Shown: in pieces, positions 15,503 through 24,593 of the stretch
How positions within the stretch are numbered: position 1 is the first letter of the stretch
Layout: each line of letters opens with the position of its first letter
DNA from: an uncultured Prevotella sp.
GTDB lineage: Bacteria; Bacteroidota; Bacteroidia; Bacteroidales; Bacteroidaceae
Direction of reading: 5' to 3'
NCBI GenBank assembly: GCA_900771975.1
Contig: CAAGPV010000071.1
Span: 62,001 to 126,000 of the forward strand
DNA: 64,000 nucleotides
Translations under genes and position numbers: made by a program
The notes under the pieces: model-generated
Told to the model about the DNA's origin: nothing
Database searches by the model: none
The model's input: only the letters and a program-made list of their open reading frames with translations

Positions 15503-16540
15503 TTATCGGATAGACCTGCGGTTAAGCTCTTTGTCATACTCTACGCTATAGGCCTTATGCTCTTCGTAGGTTTTGGAAAAATGATGGGTACCATCAAAAT
15601 TCGAACTTGCACACATATAAAGATAATCATGATGCTCATAATTGAGGACAGCATCTATATCTTCCGGATTGGGATTTCGAATAGGGCCAGGAGGTAATCC
15701 GCGGTTTTTGTATGTGTTGTATGGACTGTCTGTTAACAACATGTTCTCATAGAGTCGCTTAATGGTGAAGTCGTTAAGCGAATAGCGAATTGTTGGACAA
15801 GACTGCAATGGCATGTTGATGTGCAACCGGTTGATGTAGATTCCTGCAATGATAGGCTTTTCTTTTATGTTGTTGGTTTCTTCTTGAACAAGACTTGCAA
15901 GGGTTGATATTTGTATCGGGGTCAGTTTGTCTTCCTTTGCTTTATCTTTTCGGCTATCGTTCCAAAACTTATCCGACTCTTGTTTCATTTTCCCCAGAAA
16001 CTCTTTCGCTGAGAGATTCCAATAGACATCGTAGGTGTTTGGAATAAAAATGGCAATGATTGTTTGAGGATTGTAGCCCAGCGATTTGCAAAAGTCATTG
16101 TCGTTGGCTGCGGATAAAAATTCTTTTTTTGAGAATTGCATTTTTTTGCAGATAATATCTGCCATATCTTCAAGTTTGCGAACAGAAGGAATGGTAAGGT
16201 GTACTGCAGCCTGATGACCGTTTCGTAGGTTACGCAATGTCAAGAGTGCGCCTTGTGTGTTTATTGCATAACGACCTGGACGAATATGGTTTTCATATCC
16301 AGAGAGCCCAACCAGCCACTTGAACACAGCAAATTGAATGGGACGACAAGATGGCTCTATTTTGTTATAGATGCTGGTTATGTTGTCGTTGGATGTGATG
16401 AAAAAGACCTTTTCTCCTTTTGCTGCCAATCCTCTGAAAAGGAAGAACCAAGTGCAGCAGGTAATGATTATTATGCAAGCGAGCAAACCTCCGATGAGTT
16501 TGCCGTGAGAAGTTTTCTTTGTTCGCATTTTTCTTGTCAT
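15503..16540 (-). CDS. mltG: Endolytic murein transglycosylase, MltG/YceG family
   Basis: An inner-membrane enzyme with one N-terminal helix (LIGGLLACIIIITCCTWFFL) and a periplasmic YceG domain. It cuts nascent glycan strands and sets their length. The catalytic Glu lies in LASLVQEETNNIKEKP, and the family signature AGIYINRLHINMPLQSCPT and NTYKNRGLPPGPIRNP are both present. An ATG at 16567 is possible, but the promoter word CAAAGTTA (16565-16572, TAACTTTG on the minus strand) overlaps it, so I start at 16540, giving about 345 residues. It stands alone, facing away from gph. Confidence 0.93.
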   Translation of the reverse strand: MTRKMRTKKTSHGKLIGGLLACIIIITCCTWFFLFRGLAAKGEKVFFITSNDNITSIYNKIEPSCRPIQFAVFKWLVGLSGYENHIRPGRYAINTQGALLTLRNLRNGHQAAVHLTIPSVRKLEDMADIICKKMQFSKKEFLSAANDNDFCKSLGYNPQTIIAIFIPNTYDVYWNLSAKEFLGKMKQESDKFWNDSRKDKAKEDKLTPIQISTLASLVQEETNNIKEKPIIAGIYINRLHINMPLQSCPTIRYSLNDFTIKRLYENMLLTDSPYNTYKNRGLPPGPIRNPNPEDIDAVLNYEHHDYLYMCASSNFDGTHHFSKTYEEHKAYSVEYDKELNRRSIR

Positions 16541-16564
16541 GTTGTTATGTGTCTTAATTGTGCG

Positions 16565-16572
16565 CAAAGTTA
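16565..16572 (-). promoter_or_regulatory. Bacteroidetes -7 promoter element for mltG
   Basis: Minus-strand TAACTTTG, exact TAnnTTTG match, 25 bp before the ATG at 16540; it rules against the upstream ATG at 16567. Confidence 0.6.
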
Positions 16573-16717
16573 AGAAAAAAGATTCTACTGGTTGGCATTA
16601 ATCCTACTTTTCATCTTGGTTTTTTGTGATTTTATTATTCGTTTTTAAATATTAATCATTAATTTTGCTTTCTATTTAGAGTGTCTATAACAGTAGATTG
16701 AAATTAACAAAATCAGG

Positions 16718-17371
16718 ATGAAAGATTATCAAACCTATATTTTCGATTTGGATGGAACGTTGTTAAGTACCTTGAATGATTTGGCAGCGAGCACAAATGC
16801 AGCATTGTCACATTTTGGAATGCCAGAACGTTCCATAGAAGAAGTGCGAATGTTTGTAGGAAACGGTGTTAAGAAATTAATGGAGCGCTCCGTGCCACAA
16901 GGGTTAATGAATCCACAATTTGATGCTGTTTATTCTTTCTTTCGACAACATTATCTTCATCATAACCTTGACACTACGCAACCTTATCCAGGAATCATGG
17001 AATTGTTGGAGGAGTTGAAACGTCGAGGGAAACAATTGGCAATAGTCAGCAACAAGTTTTATACTGCAACCCAAGACCTTTCAAGGCATTTTTTTCCAGG
17101 ACTTATACAAGTGGCTATTGGCGAGCGTGAGGATATTCGCAAGAAACCGGCACCAGATACTGTTTTTGAAGCTTTGAGGCAACTTGGTGCCGACAAGGAA
17201 AGCGCAGTCTACATAGGGGACAGTGACGTAGACGTTGCAACGGCTCATAATGCTGGCTTGCCATGCATAAGTGTCTTGTGGGGCTTTCGTGATAAAACAT
17301 TTTTATTGAACCATGGGGCAACTACCTTTGTAACCCGACCAAGTGAAATTCTTTCTTCCAACTCGGATTAA
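16718..17371 (+). CDS. gph: HAD-family phosphatase, phosphoglycolate phosphatase-like
   Basis: The 217-residue protein has HAD motif I FDLDGTLL (nucleophile Asp10, Asp12), cap region VGNGVKKLMERS, motif II AIVSNK, motif III with the Lys of KKPAPDTV, and motif IV YIGDSDVDVATA. This set and length fit phosphoglycolate phosphatase, which removes 2-phosphoglycolate formed in DNA repair; related sugar-phosphate phosphatases look alike. A TAATTTTG word at 16660-16667 may be its promoter. Its stop codon overlaps the stop of the convergent LytTR gene. Confidence 0.85.
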   Translation: MKDYQTYIFDLDGTLLSTLNDLAASTNAALSHFGMPERSIEEVRMFVGNGVKKLMERSVPQGLMNPQFDAVYSFFRQHYLHHNLDTTQPYPGIMELLEELKRRGKQLAIVSNKFYTATQDLSRHFFPGLIQVAIGEREDIRKKPAPDTVFEALRQLGADKESAVYIGDSDVDVATAHNAGLPCISVLWGFRDKTFLLNHGATTFVTRPSEILSSNSD

Positions 17372-18081
17372 GAGAGTAAATGGCCGTTTAAAAAGGCATC
17401 TACCTCATCTTTATAAGAAGATGAAACAGGGATGAATTTGTCTCCAAATACAAATCTGTATCGATCTACCGTTTTTACTTTGCTCATATGTACTATGTAT
17501 GAGCGGTGAATACGCATAAATTCAGGGGAAGGCAACCGCTCTTCCACTTTCTTTAGATTCATAAGGCTTGTAATGGGTTTCGTTTGTCCTTCCAAATAAA
17601 ACTTAACATAGTCTTTTTCTCCTTCAATATATAGGATATCATCATAACGGAGTTGCAGAAGTTTGTAGTCGCTCTTTATATAAATGAACCTGTCTGAATG
17701 TTCCAAAGGGATGCTTTTCTCTTCTTGAAATTTTGAAATCACTTTGTTGATGGTCTGTGTAAAGTCCTCAAAACTTATGGGCTTTAGAAGATAATCAATA
17801 GCGTCAACCTTATAACCTTCTATGGCATATTGATTGAAAGCTGTTGTAAAAATGATTTTTGTTTCTTTCGGTAACAACTTGGCAAACTCAAGTCCGCTGA
17901 GTTCTGGCATTTGTATGTCAAGAAATGCCAAGTCGATACGATTGCTTCTTATGGTTTTACTGGCCTCAATAGCACTGCTGAAGACTCCGACAAGTTCTAA
18001 AGAAGGAATCTTTTCAGCATAACTACGCAATAGTTGTGCAGCTAAGGGTTCATCATCAATGATTACGCATTTTAGTGTCAT
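17368..18081 (-). CDS. LytTR-family response regulator
   Basis: The 237-residue protein has an N-terminal receiver domain (acid pair Asp9/Asp10, phospho-acceptor Asp55 in LAFLDIQMP, LLKPISF Lys) and a C-terminal LytTR DNA-binding domain (RFIYIKSDYKLLQL, ILYIEGEKDYVKFYL, FMRIHRSYIVHM). Its start lies 26 bp inside the 3' end of the sensor kinase gene, and it ends the exporter operon, so it probably regulates that operon or a cell-envelope response. The stop overlaps that of gph on the other strand. Confidence 0.95.
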   Translation of the reverse strand: MTLKCVIIDDEPLAAQLLRSYAEKIPSLELVGVFSSAIEASKTIRSNRIDLAFLDIQMPELSGLEFAKLLPKETKIIFTTAFNQYAIEGYKVDAIDYLLKPISFEDFTQTINKVISKFQEEKSIPLEHSDRFIYIKSDYKLLQLRYDDILYIEGEKDYVKFYLEGQTKPITSLMNLKKVEERLPSPEFMRIHRSYIVHMSKVKTVDRYRFVFGDKFIPVSSSYKDEVDAFLNGHLLS

Positions 18082-19135
18082 AGAGTGTTATTCTTGAAAG
18101 ATAAGTATTCTTGTTGGTTATTCCCTTTTCCCATAAGTATTTTTTGGGGTAACTTAATTCAAGGCGCTTTGCCACTTGTCTAAGTCCTATTCCATGTCCG
18201 CTATGATCTTTTTCGCTTTTTGGAAAATTGGAGTTTTCAACTGTGCAACAAATAAGTTTTTTATTGGCTTGTATTGAAATGTCAATAAAACTGTTTTCGC
18301 TCGGACTAATTCCATGTTTAAAGGCATTCTCAACAAGTGAAATGAGAATCATAGGAGCTATTTGAAATGTATTTGAAGTTGGAATGGAGAATTTTGTCCG
18401 AATTTCAACCTTATTGCTTATACGCATTTTCATCAGGTTGATGTAGTTTTCCAAAAATTTCACTTCTTCATCAAGGGGAATAAAAGCTTCTTGACTGTCG
18501 TAAAGGATATGTCGCAGAATCTTTGATAATTCCATTATAGCCTTTTGGGCTTTTGTTTGATCAAAAGCCGTTAGGGCGTAGATGTTGTTTAGGGTGTTTA
18601 AAAGGAAGTGGGGGTTGACTTGGTGTCTTAGACTGTCGAGCTCAGCTTGGGTTCTTGCGCTTTCTGCTTTTTGGCGTGCCTCTTCCGTAGTTGCCCATCT
18701 CTTCGACAAAACAACAGAGGCACTCACTCCGGCAACAATGGACAAGTAGAAAATTTCCCGTGCAACCATTAGAATGTCTATACGGATAATTGGCTTGTTT
18801 TTGGGCTTCGGATGTTTGCTCATCATCTCCACAGGATGGTCTTTATGCCAGAAATAAGACAAGACCTGATGGTGGGAAAAAGATAAAACAACAACAAGAG
18901 CGATGTTGATTACCCAAAATTGCCACTTTTCGCCTTTAAGATAAGCAGGCATTAGCCACAAGTAGGTTGTGTAGAAGACAATCATCATGCTCAGTGGGGC
19001 CATGCACTTGAGCAGATAATTGCGTAGGGTGGGGGTCTCGTCTGGTTCAAGAAGCATCATTGGCATAAGAAAGAATGCTATCCAAACCAGCACTTGTAGC
19101 CAAAAGTTTAATCCACGATATTGCTTTTTATTCAT
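18056..19135 (-). CDS. LytS/YehU-type sensor histidine kinase
   Basis: The 359-residue membrane kinase has four hydrophobic segments in the first ~145 residues, a short coiled linker (EEARQKAESARTQAELDSL), then the His_kinase domain with HQVNPHFLLNTLNNI (phospho-acceptor His176) and a degenerate HATPase (LVENAFKHG, GHGIGLRQVAKRL). It signals to the adjacent LytTR regulator. It overlaps the permease gene upstream by 8 bp and the regulator downstream by 26 bp. The signal sensed is unknown; the exporter next door suggests an envelope or antimicrobial stress. Confidence 0.94.
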   Translation of the reverse strand: MNKKQYRGLNFWLQVLVWIAFFLMPMMLLEPDETPTLRNYLLKCMAPLSMMIVFYTTYLWLMPAYLKGEKWQFWVINIALVVVLSFSHHQVLSYFWHKDHPVEMMSKHPKPKNKPIIRIDILMVAREIFYLSIVAGVSASVVLSKRWATTEEARQKAESARTQAELDSLRHQVNPHFLLNTLNNIYALTAFDQTKAQKAIMELSKILRHILYDSQEAFIPLDEEVKFLENYINLMKMRISNKVEIRTKFSIPTSNTFQIAPMILISLVENAFKHGISPSENSFIDISIQANKKLICCTVENSNFPKSEKDHSGHGIGLRQVAKRLELSYPKKYLWEKGITNKNTYLSRITLYDTKMRNH

Positions 19136-20366
19136 ACCTTATGGCTTCAATGGGATCTAACTTTGCTGCTTTTTTGGCTGGGTACCAACCGAAGAATACT
19201 CCCGTAAATGTACAAACGGCAAAACTCATGATAATAGTCCAAGGCTGTATGGCAATGGGCCAATGTGCAATTATGTTGACTGCATAAGAAGCCCCAACAC
19301 CAAGAAGCACTCCTATCAAGCCGCCTGTTACGCTCAGAAGAATGGCTTCAATGAGAAATTGGTTTAGTATGTCTATCCCACGTGCCCCAATAGACATACG
19401 CAAACCTATTTCACGAGTGCGTTCGGTTACACTGACGTACATGATGTTCATGATTCCAATACCCCCGACGATGAGTGAAATGCCGGCCACGCATCCAAGA
19501 AGAATCGTCAACATGCTTGTTGTTGAATTCATCATGCTTGCAAGCTCTTCCTGTGAGCGGATATTAAAATCATCGTCATCTGCCTCAGTTGTTTCAGTCG
19601 CATCTTTGAGTTTGTGGTTTCTTCTTAATATTTGCGTTATCTGATCGGTGGCCTTCTCTGTCACCCCTTCTGTAATGGCAGAACAGGTGATACCACCCAA
19701 ATAGGTTTGTGCCAGTATTCGTTTCATGACAGTTGTGTAAGGAGCCAGTACCAAATCGTCTTGGTCCATTCCCATAGAGTTGTAGCCTTTCTTTTTTAGA
19801 ACGCCGATAACTCTAAAAGGAATAGCTCCAAATCTAACCACTTTTCCAATTGGGTCGGTGCCACTGCCAAAAAGGTTGTCAACAACTGTTTGACCAAGCA
19901 CGCATACTTTTGACGCTGCTTTAATGTCGGCATCAGTAAACAGTTCTCCGTCTTCTATTGCCAACTGTCGTATGTCCATATAGTCTTGGTTTACGCCATA
20001 AATGCTTGAAGGGGTATTGTTGTTACCGTAAATCCATTGACCGCTTGATGTAACAGTAGGACTGATACCTTTTATATAGTCACACTCATCTTTTATAGCC
20101 TCGTAATCTGTCATTTTAAGCGTTTCCATGCTTGATGCGTCTTGGCGGACACCGCCCCTCATATCGGCTCCAGGACTAATCATAATCATATTGCTTCCCA
20201 TTTCGGCGATATTTGCTTGTATGCTGTTTTTTGATCCTTGTCCAATGGCAAGCATGGTTATTACAGAGGCAACACCAATAATAATGCCAAGAGCAGTAAG
20301 GAACGACCGCATCTTGTTGGCCCCAATGGCTCTAAGGGCAATTTTAAGAAGGTTGCTATAATTCAT
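19128..20366 (-). CDS. MacB-like ABC transporter permease (FtsX domain)
   Basis: The 412-residue protein has an N-terminal helix (SFLTALGIIIGVASVITML), a large periplasmic MacB_PCD domain and three C-terminal helices with the FtsX marks GGIGIMNIMYVSVTERTREI and GARGIDILNQFLIEA. It works with the ATPase and adaptor to drive a tripartite exporter through the TolC channel. The ATPase and permease, fused in E. coli MacB, are separate genes here. The ATG overlaps the ATPase stop (TAATG). Confidence 0.94.
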   Translation of the reverse strand: MNYSNLLKIALRAIGANKMRSFLTALGIIIGVASVITMLAIGQGSKNSIQANIAEMGSNMIMISPGADMRGGVRQDASSMETLKMTDYEAIKDECDYIKGISPTVTSSGQWIYGNNNTPSSIYGVNQDYMDIRQLAIEDGELFTDADIKAASKVCVLGQTVVDNLFGSGTDPIGKVVRFGAIPFRVIGVLKKKGYNSMGMDQDDLVLAPYTTVMKRILAQTYLGGITCSAITEGVTEKATDQITQILRRNHKLKDATETTEADDDDFNIRSQEELASMMNSTTSMLTILLGCVAGISLIVGGIGIMNIMYVSVTERTREIGLRMSIGARGIDILNQFLIEAILLSVTGGLIGVLLGVGASYAVNIIAHWPIAIQPWTIIMSFAVCTFTGVFFGWYPAKKAAKLDPIEAIRYE

Positions 20367-21130
20367 TATTCATCTGAGTTTGGCGGTAGTGCAGCCAATC
20401 CTTCGGCTGCCGACCGGATATTATGATTGTATTCATCACTAATGACATGACCGTCTCTCAACTGTATGTTGCGTGATGAATAATTGGCGATATCTGGATT
20501 GTGGGTAACGAAAATAATGGTACGCCCTTCTGCATGTAGTTTCTGAAAGAGCACAAGTATTTCAAAAGAAGTGCGGGTGTCAAGATTTCCAGTTGCTTCG
20601 TCTGCTAAGATTACAGCGGGATTGTTCACTAATGCTCGCGCAATGGCAACGCGTTGCATTTGTCCTCCTGACATCTGATTTGATTTGTGATACAGACGTT
20701 CCCCCAATCCTACTGCCTTTAAGGCTTCTATGGCTCGTTGGTTACGTTCTTTTGCGCTAATGTCAGCATTGTACATTAAAGGTAATTCCACATTCTCCAC
20801 ACTTGTCGTTTTAGGCAGTAAGTTATAGTTTTGAAATATAAAACCAATCTTACGGTTGCGAAGGATGGCCCGTTGAGATTTGCTCATGGTGCGTACTGAC
20901 ACTCCGTCAAGGAAGTATTCTCCGCTTGTTGGAGTGTCAAGGCAACCAAGTTGATTGAGAAGGGTTGATTTTCCGGAGCCGGATTTTCCCATTATCGTCA
21001 CAAATTCTCCTTCGTATATTTTAAAGGAAACACCACGAAGTGCATGTACGATTTCATCGCCAACTTGAAACTCTCGCCGCACATCCTGTAATTCAATGAC
21101 GACTTTTTTGTTGTTTTCGGTTTGTCCCAT
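20366..21130 (-). CDS. MacB-like ABC transporter ATP-binding protein
   Basis: The 254-residue ATPase has Walker A GKSGSGKS (48-55), Q-loop FQNYNLLPKTTSVENV, signature SGGQMQRVAIARAL, Walker B ILADEATGNLD and H-loop FVTHN, all in the order of the LolD/MacB group. A C-terminal tail of about 20 residues (NIRSAAEGLAALPPNSDE) is unusual but short. It sits between the adaptor (26 bp gap) and the permease (TAATG overlap). Confidence 0.95.
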   Translation of the reverse strand: MGQTENNKKVVIELQDVRREFQVGDEIVHALRGVSFKIYEGEFVTIMGKSGSGKSTLLNQLGCLDTPTSGEYFLDGVSVRTMSKSQRAILRNRKIGFIFQNYNLLPKTTSVENVELPLMYNADISAKERNQRAIEALKAVGLGERLYHKSNQMSGGQMQRVAIARALVNNPAVILADEATGNLDTRTSFEILVLFQKLHAEGRTIIFVTHNPDIANYSSRNIQLRDGHVISDEYNHNIRSAAEGLAALPPNSDE

Positions 21131-21156
21131 TCTAAAGTGATATGCTTAAACTGACT

Positions 21157-22470
21157 TTAGGCTTTGCCTGTATTACCGTTACCGTTCTTTTTTCTGTCTT
21201 TGTCAGGACGTTTTGGACCGAAAGGACTTTCTTCTTTCCCTTCCTGGGCTTCTGGGCCGTCTTCATCGGAAATGGCTTCTTGAATGCCTGTAATGACAGT
21301 TGCTCCTTCAGATATGCCGGAAATAATTTGGGTCTTAGTGCCGTCACTCATGCCTGTAACCACGGGTATGGCCTTAATGTTTTTCCCATCTATCACCCAT
21401 ACTTTGTTTTTTGCATTAGGTTTGTCTATGATGTGATAGCCCCCAACGAGATCTTGGGTGGGGTTAAAGCGAAAGGCTTTGCTTGGAACGCTAAGCACCC
21501 CTTGTCGTTCAGCGGTGTAGATGGTTACATTTGCTGTTAGACCAGGCTTAAGTTTGAGATCACTATTAGGAGCGCTGATAACTACTTCGTATGTAACGAC
21601 ATTGTTTGTAGTCGTCGCCTCTTGCCGCACTTGCTTTACCGTTCCTGAAAAAGTGTCATCAGGATATGCATCTACAGTAAAAGTTACACGTTCGCTGGGT
21701 TTTACATCTCCGATATCTGCTTCGTCAACGTTGGCTACTACTTGCATGTTCGTCAAGTCTTGGGCAATGGTAAAAAGTTCTGGCGTATTAAAACTTGCTG
21801 CAACTGTTTGTCCTTCTTCTACGCTTTTTGACAGTACGATGCCGTCAATGGGTGAGGTGATGGTTGCATAGCTAAGGTTTGTTTGTGCTTGTTTTACAGA
21901 TTCTTGGGCAGATGCCACTTGCTGTTGCGCTGAAGCAATGTTTTCATTAGCCGATGCCACCTGTTGTTGGGCTTGTTGATAGTTGAGCCGGGCATTTTCA
22001 TAATCGTTGGCACTTATTAGCCCTTTGTTATAGAGCGTACGATACCGTTGGTAGTTGGATAGTTGGTAGGAGAGGGCAGCTTGGGCACTATGAAGGTTGG
22101 CTTGTGTGTTTTGTACTTCTGCTTTCGAGCGCTTAAGATTGGCTTTGGCGGTATTCAACTGGCTAAGAAGGTTGGCTTTGTCAAGCTCTGCTATAACCTG
22201 CCCTTTCTTCACTACGGAATTATAGTCTACATAGAGTTTACTGACTATGCCAGAAACCTGAGTACCTACTGTTACAGACGTAACAGGCTCAATGGTTCCA
22301 GTGGCTGTTACGCTGTTTTGTATATTCCCTTTTTCAACTTTTTCTGTTGTAAACGTTGTCGATTCTTCCTTTTTGTGTCCTGTAAAGGCATAGACAACAA
22401 TGGCGACCACAAGAAAGATAAGGGCAAAGATACCAATCTTGCTAAATGTTTTTTTGTTGCTTGTTTCCAT
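21157..22470 (-). CDS. Periplasmic adaptor (membrane fusion protein), MacA/HlyD type
   Basis: The 437-residue protein has one N-terminal membrane anchor (IGIFALIFLVVAIVVYAF), a split lipoyl domain (GTQVSGIVSKLYVDYNSVVKKG and the returning ITSPIDGIVLSKSVEEGQTV), a long Ala/Gln-rich coiled-coil hairpin (about 105-195), beta-barrel and membrane-proximal domains, and a Lys/Gly/Asn-rich C-terminal tail. It links the inner-membrane ABC unit to TolC. It starts 18 bp after the tolC stop. Confidence 0.95.
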   Translation of the reverse strand: METSNKKTFSKIGIFALIFLVVAIVVYAFTGHKKEESTTFTTEKVEKGNIQNSVTATGTIEPVTSVTVGTQVSGIVSKLYVDYNSVVKKGQVIAELDKANLLSQLNTAKANLKRSKAEVQNTQANLHSAQAALSYQLSNYQRYRTLYNKGLISANDYENARLNYQQAQQQVASANENIASAQQQVASAQESVKQAQTNLSYATITSPIDGIVLSKSVEEGQTVAASFNTPELFTIAQDLTNMQVVANVDEADIGDVKPSERVTFTVDAYPDDTFSGTVKQVRQEATTTNNVVTYEVVISAPNSDLKLKPGLTANVTIYTAERQGVLSVPSKAFRFNPTQDLVGGYHIIDKPNAKNKVWVIDGKNIKAIPVVTGMSDGTKTQIISGISEGATVITGIQEAISDEDGPEAQEGKEESPFGPKRPDKDRKKNGNGNTGKA

Positions 22471-22488
22471 TTATAATGTTGCTTTTTG

Positions 22489-23832
22489 TTATTGTCTTAA
22501 TGTTCCGTTTTGATAGAATTTCAACATTTGAATGTTGTACAAGGTGAGATATTTGCTTTCAAGTTCAGACTGTTGGGCTTGTAACAGGTTGGTTTTGCCG
22601 GTCATTAGCTCAACAATATTCTTAAGACCTTGTTGAAATTGCTCCGACAACATCTCGTAACTTGTCATTTGGCTTTGTGTGTTTGCTTTCGCTGCTTGGT
22701 ATTTAGCCTGATTGTTATAGGCTTGAATCCAATAGCTCTCTATTGTTGAATGCAATTGTGTTTGAAGATTTTGGAGCTGAAGTATATTGTTTTCTCTTGC
22801 CAAATTGGCTTTATTAATCGCTGTCTTTGACTGTCTGCCATCAAATATCGGAATGCTGACGGTTACGCCTGCCCCTACTGAGAAATTGTTTTTCAATTGT
22901 GTCCCCCATGCATTTTGGCTTAGCGAAGATGTGTTTGTACTTACTCCGGCAGATACGCCGATTGTAGGTAGTTTTTGTGCACGGGCTATATCTATGTTCA
23001 CTTGGCTTGCATCTATGGCAAGTCGCTGCTGAGCTATTTCTGGACGAGTTTGTAGGGCTTGTTCATACACGTTCGCAATCGAGGGGATTGGTTGTAAAGG
23101 AGTATCTGTTGTTTCTGGAGTTGCAACGTCAAACTCGTCGTCAGTGGTTATTTCCAGCAATTGTTTGAGCTGGCGCTTGTAGTTTCTGAGATTGCTTTCA
23201 GTCGCTGTGAGGTTATATTCATCGTTGGCTCTTTGTGCTGTTAGTTGCGCTGCATCTGCTTTGCTGATACTTCCCACTTGTTGCATCGTAAGGGCCCGTT
23301 GCTCGTTCTTCTTGCTTGTGGCAAGGCTTTGCTGACAGACTGTAAGGGCTTCTTTGGTATAGAGTATTTGAATATACAGTTGTGTGATTTGCTCTTGAAT
23401 GCTATTAGCCTGTATTGCGCTATCGGCCTGTGCTTGCTGCTCTGTCAGCTCGTTAAGTTTTATGAGGTTTTTATTACGGTTCCCGTTCCAGATGGTCCAG
23501 TTGAGGTTCACCCCATAGTTTCCGTTATAGTAGACTTTGTCGATACTGTTTTCAACATATCCGTTTGCGACAGAAGCTCTGCTGTTTTCTTGAAATGGGG
23601 TGTAGCCAATGTTCTGGCTTGTTGAAGCATCAATGGAAGGGAGCAATGCTGCTTTGGATTGCAGTACATCTTCATGGGCAGACAGGGTGTTAATCTGCGC
23701 TTTTTTAATACTGATGTTGTTGCTCAGTGCATAGTTAATACATTCTTGCAACGTCCATTGACGGGCATTGGCATTGAGTGTAATCCCAACAAAGGCTAAT
23801 GTCAGAAGAGACGGAGAGATTTTTATTTTCAT
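22489..23832 (-). CDS. TolC-family outer-membrane efflux channel
   Basis: The 447-residue protein has a signal peptide (LLTLAFVGITLNANA) and two OEP repeats rich in long helices: WTLQECINYALSNNISIKKAQ at the start and the repeat with ARPEIAQQRLAIDASQVNIDIARAQKLP-like residues in the middle. Such proteins form trimeric outer-membrane tunnels. It is first in the six-gene operon, with a TATCTTTG promoter word about 50 bp upstream. Confidence 0.95.
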   Translation of the reverse strand: MKIKISPSLLTLAFVGITLNANARQWTLQECINYALSNNISIKKAQINTLSAHEDVLQSKAALLPSIDASTSQNIGYTPFQENSRASVANGYVENSIDKVYYNGNYGVNLNWTIWNGNRNKNLIKLNELTEQQAQADSAIQANSIQEQITQLYIQILYTKEALTVCQQSLATSKKNEQRALTMQQVGSISKADAAQLTAQRANDEYNLTATESNLRNYKRQLKQLLEITTDDEFDVATPETTDTPLQPIPSIANVYEQALQTRPEIAQQRLAIDASQVNIDIARAQKLPTIGVSAGVSTNTSSLSQNAWGTQLKNNFSVGAGVTVSIPIFDGRQSKTAINKANLARENNILQLQNLQTQLHSTIESYWIQAYNNQAKYQAAKANTQSQMTSYEMLSEQFQQGLKNIVELMTGKTNLLQAQQSELESKYLTLYNIQMLKFYQNGTLRQ

Positions 23833-23881
23833 TTTACGAAACCTTTAGTGAAGACCGAGGCCTTATTCTTGATTTTGGAGG

Positions 23882-23889
23882 CAAAGATA
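23882..23889 (-). promoter_or_regulatory. Bacteroidetes -7 promoter element for the efflux/two-component operon
   Basis: Minus-strand TATCTTTG, exact TAnnTTTG match, 50 bp upstream of tolC and just downstream of the ribE terminator hairpin. Confidence 0.6.
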
Positions 23890-23905
23890 TAAGTATTATT
23901 ACAAT

Positions 23906-23930
23906 TAAAGCCAGGAATTACCTGGCTTTA
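23906..23930. terminator. Hairpin terminator after ribE
   Basis: TAAAGCCAGG and CCTGGCTTTA make a perfect 10-bp stem with a 5-nt loop, 57 bp past the ribE stop. It separates ribE from the tolC promoter. The U-run is poor on the minus strand. Confidence 0.65.
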
Positions 23931-23987
23931 TTATCTTTTTAGAATGTTTCGGTCTGGTTTTGTCGATAAATGAAATGCTATTAACGT

Positions 23988-24593
23988 TTATTTGGAAAAA
24001 TGGGCTAATCGGGCAATGTATTTCCCCAAAATGTCAAATTCTATGTTTACCAAATCTCCTTTTCTCAATTGTCCGATATTGGTGTGCTCATGGGTGTATG
24101 GAATGATTGCTACTGTAAATGTGTCATCAGTAGGGTTGCATACTGTGAGGGAAACCCCGTTTACAGTGATAGAACCTTTGTCAACGGCAAAATAGCCTCT
24201 TTTCGCCAACGTAGGATTAAATGAATATTGAAAGGTGTAGTAGGTAGAACCCTGTGCGTCTTTAATGTCTATGCATTGAGCAGTTTGGTCTACATGGCCT
24301 TGAACAATGTGCCCGTCCAGCCGTCCGCCCATAGCAAGTGCCCTTTCTATGTTGACCTTGCTGCCAACCGCCAGTCCCCCAAGGTTTGAACAGTCGAGAG
24401 TCTCTTTCATGGCTGTTACGGTATAGGTGTTACCATCAATGGCAACAATTGTGAGGCAAACCCCGTTATGGGCAATGCTTTCGTCTATTGAGAGTTGGTC
24501 AGTGATAGAACTTTCAAGGGTAATGTCGATGTTTTTTTTATTATGGCTGATAGCAACAACTGTTGCCATTTCTTCAATAATGCCTGAGAACAT
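23988..24593 (-). CDS. ribE: Riboflavin synthase, alpha chain
   Basis: The 201-residue enzyme has the two tandem lumazine-binding repeats of the family: MFSGIIEEMATV with HNGVCLTIV in the first half and LDGHIVQGHVD with VNGVSLTV in the second. It dismutates two 6,7-dimethyl-8-ribityllumazine molecules to riboflavin. The length is normal. The gene is alone, with a possible promoter at 24840-24847, leaving an unusually long leader of about 240 nt. Confidence 0.96.
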   Translation of the reverse strand: MFSGIIEEMATVVAISHNKKNIDITLESSITDQLSIDESIAHNGVCLTIVAIDGNTYTVTAMKETLDCSNLGGLAVGSKVNIERALAMGGRLDGHIVQGHVDQTAQCIDIKDAQGSTYYTFQYSFNPTLAKRGYFAVDKGSITVNGVSLTVCNPTDDTFTVAIIPYTHEHTNIGQLRKGDLVNIEFDILGKYIARLAHFSK

